A stretch of DNA of 5,568 nucleotides, taken from positions 1 through 5,568 of the forward strand of contig JAQICG010000259.1 of assembly GCA_027858635.1 (NCBI GenBank), read 5' to 3'. This DNA is from Gammaproteobacteria bacterium. GTDB taxonomy: Bacteria > Pseudomonadota > Gammaproteobacteria > SZUA-229. The notes below the pieces were generated by a model that saw only the letters and a list, made by a program, of their open reading frames with translations, made no database searches and had not been told where the DNA came from. Shown here in pieces: positions 5,161-5,568 of the stretch. Positions within the stretch are counted from its first letter, which is position 1, and each line of letters begins with the position of its first letter. The position numbers and the translations under genes are program-made.

Positions 5161-5496
5161 ATGATAGATCAACGTTTTCTCATTAGGCTGAAGCATTGGG
5201 TGCGAGCTAACCGCGTTGCCTGGGCCGAAATTATGGGGCAGGCATCCTGGTTGCGGGGAGTGCGGCGGGCGCAGAAACTGAAGGGCGTCGAGCTGGCTCG
5301 GCGCATGGCGGTCAGCCCGGCGAGAATTTCCATGATGGAGCGTGATGAGGAGCAGGGTGCGCTCACGCTGAAGATGATGCAAAAGGCCGCGCAGGCGCTG
5401 GATTGTGAGTTTGTGTATGCGGTGATTCCGAAGCAGTCTCTGAAGCAAAACGGAGCTGAACCAGCAGAAAAACCCAGGCTGCGCGTGCAACCGTAA
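5161..5496 (+). CDS. Xre-type HTH regulator, 'mobile mystery protein A' family
   Basis: This is a 111-residue DNA-binding protein. The order of features is an N-terminal helix with the pattern QRFLIRLKHWVRA (4-16), a WLRGVRRAQKL helix (30-40), then a helix-turn-helix at about 41-62 (GVELARRMAVSPARISMMER). The family signature follows: GALTLKMMQKAAQALDCEFVYAVIP (67-90), which I recognise from mobile mystery protein A (TIGR02612). That family is typically encoded immediately upstream of mobile mystery protein B, a Fic-domain protein, often in mobile regions. Here the tail after residue 90 is short and unlike the family, which I recall as about 150 residues, so the gene may be truncated by frameshift. 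No fic gene starts in the 72 bases that remain. AAGG at 5151-5154, six bases before the ATG, supports the start. It probably regulates its own locus. Confidence 0.8.
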   Translation: MIDQRFLIRLKHWVRANRVAWAEIMGQASWLRGVRRAQKLKGVELARRMAVSPARISMMERDEEQGALTLKMMQKAAQALDCEFVYAVIPKQSLKQNGAEPAEKPRLRVQP

Positions 5497-5544
5497 TTCG
5501 GATTGGTGCCGAAACCGGCTTCATTTCTGTCGACTTAAACCGTG

Positions 5545-5550
5545 TATAAT
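5545..5550 (+). promoter_or_regulatory. Consensus -10 hexamer near the right edge
   Basis: TATAAT is preceded directly by TG, 49 bases after the HTH stop. It probably drives a gene starting beyond the window. No good -35 lies 16-18 bp upstream. If real, the next gene is transcribed separately from the HTH gene, which argues against a tightly coupled HTH-Fic operon here. Confidence 0.4.
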
Positions 5551-5568
5551 CACCGGTTAATATCCTGA

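Noticed and set aside
5065..5490. 141-codon minus-strand open frame opposite the HTH gene
   Set aside because: It is the shadow of the HTH coding strand. Its C-terminal part is translated AT-rich promoter repeat (IINIYINVKDK), and its composition is not protein-like.

Overview
The window looks like chromosomal DNA of a gammaproteobacterium. The best evidence is the U32 protein at 2766-4133, which I recall as near collinear with E. coli TrhP (YegQ). The class II c-type cytochrome, the 2-Cys peroxiredoxin and moderate GC with AT-rich intergenic spacers also fit. I cannot name the genus.

Layout, left to right: (1) the 3' end of a dienelactone-hydrolase-family gene (+), cut by the window edge; (2) convergent with it, two minus-strand genes, a DUF1015-family protein (transcribed first) and a small exported cytochrome c'-like protein, separated by about 205 bp holding a plausible terminator; (3) a 466-bp divergent intergenic region filled by two unrelated palindromic repeats, a 118-bp fold-back with 27-bp perfect arms and a 168-bp MITE-like element with 22-bp terminal inverted repeats; (4) trhP (+), beginning only 21 bp after the second element; (5) a peroxiredoxin gene (+) with its own promoter region, a good Shine-Dalgarno and a strong intrinsic terminator; (6) what looks like a frameshifted remnant of a small minus-strand gene; (7) an AT-rich 19-bp-period direct repeat, then a small HTH regulator that I recognise as 'mobile mystery protein A'; (8) a consensus -10 hexamer at the right edge, probably serving a gene outside the window.

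The complete genes are mostly housekeeping or stress functions: tRNA wobble-uridine hydroxylation, peroxide detoxification, a periplasmic haem protein and a conserved protein of unsettled function. They do not form one pathway. The accessory content is the repeat pair between DUF1015 and trhP, and the right end, where an HTH gene of a family normally paired with a Fic protein stands without an immediately adjacent partner and beside a decayed ORF. I found no CRISPR array, tRNA, rRNA, transposase gene or clear novel multi-gene system. The strongest leads are the two repeat families and the orphan HTH locus.
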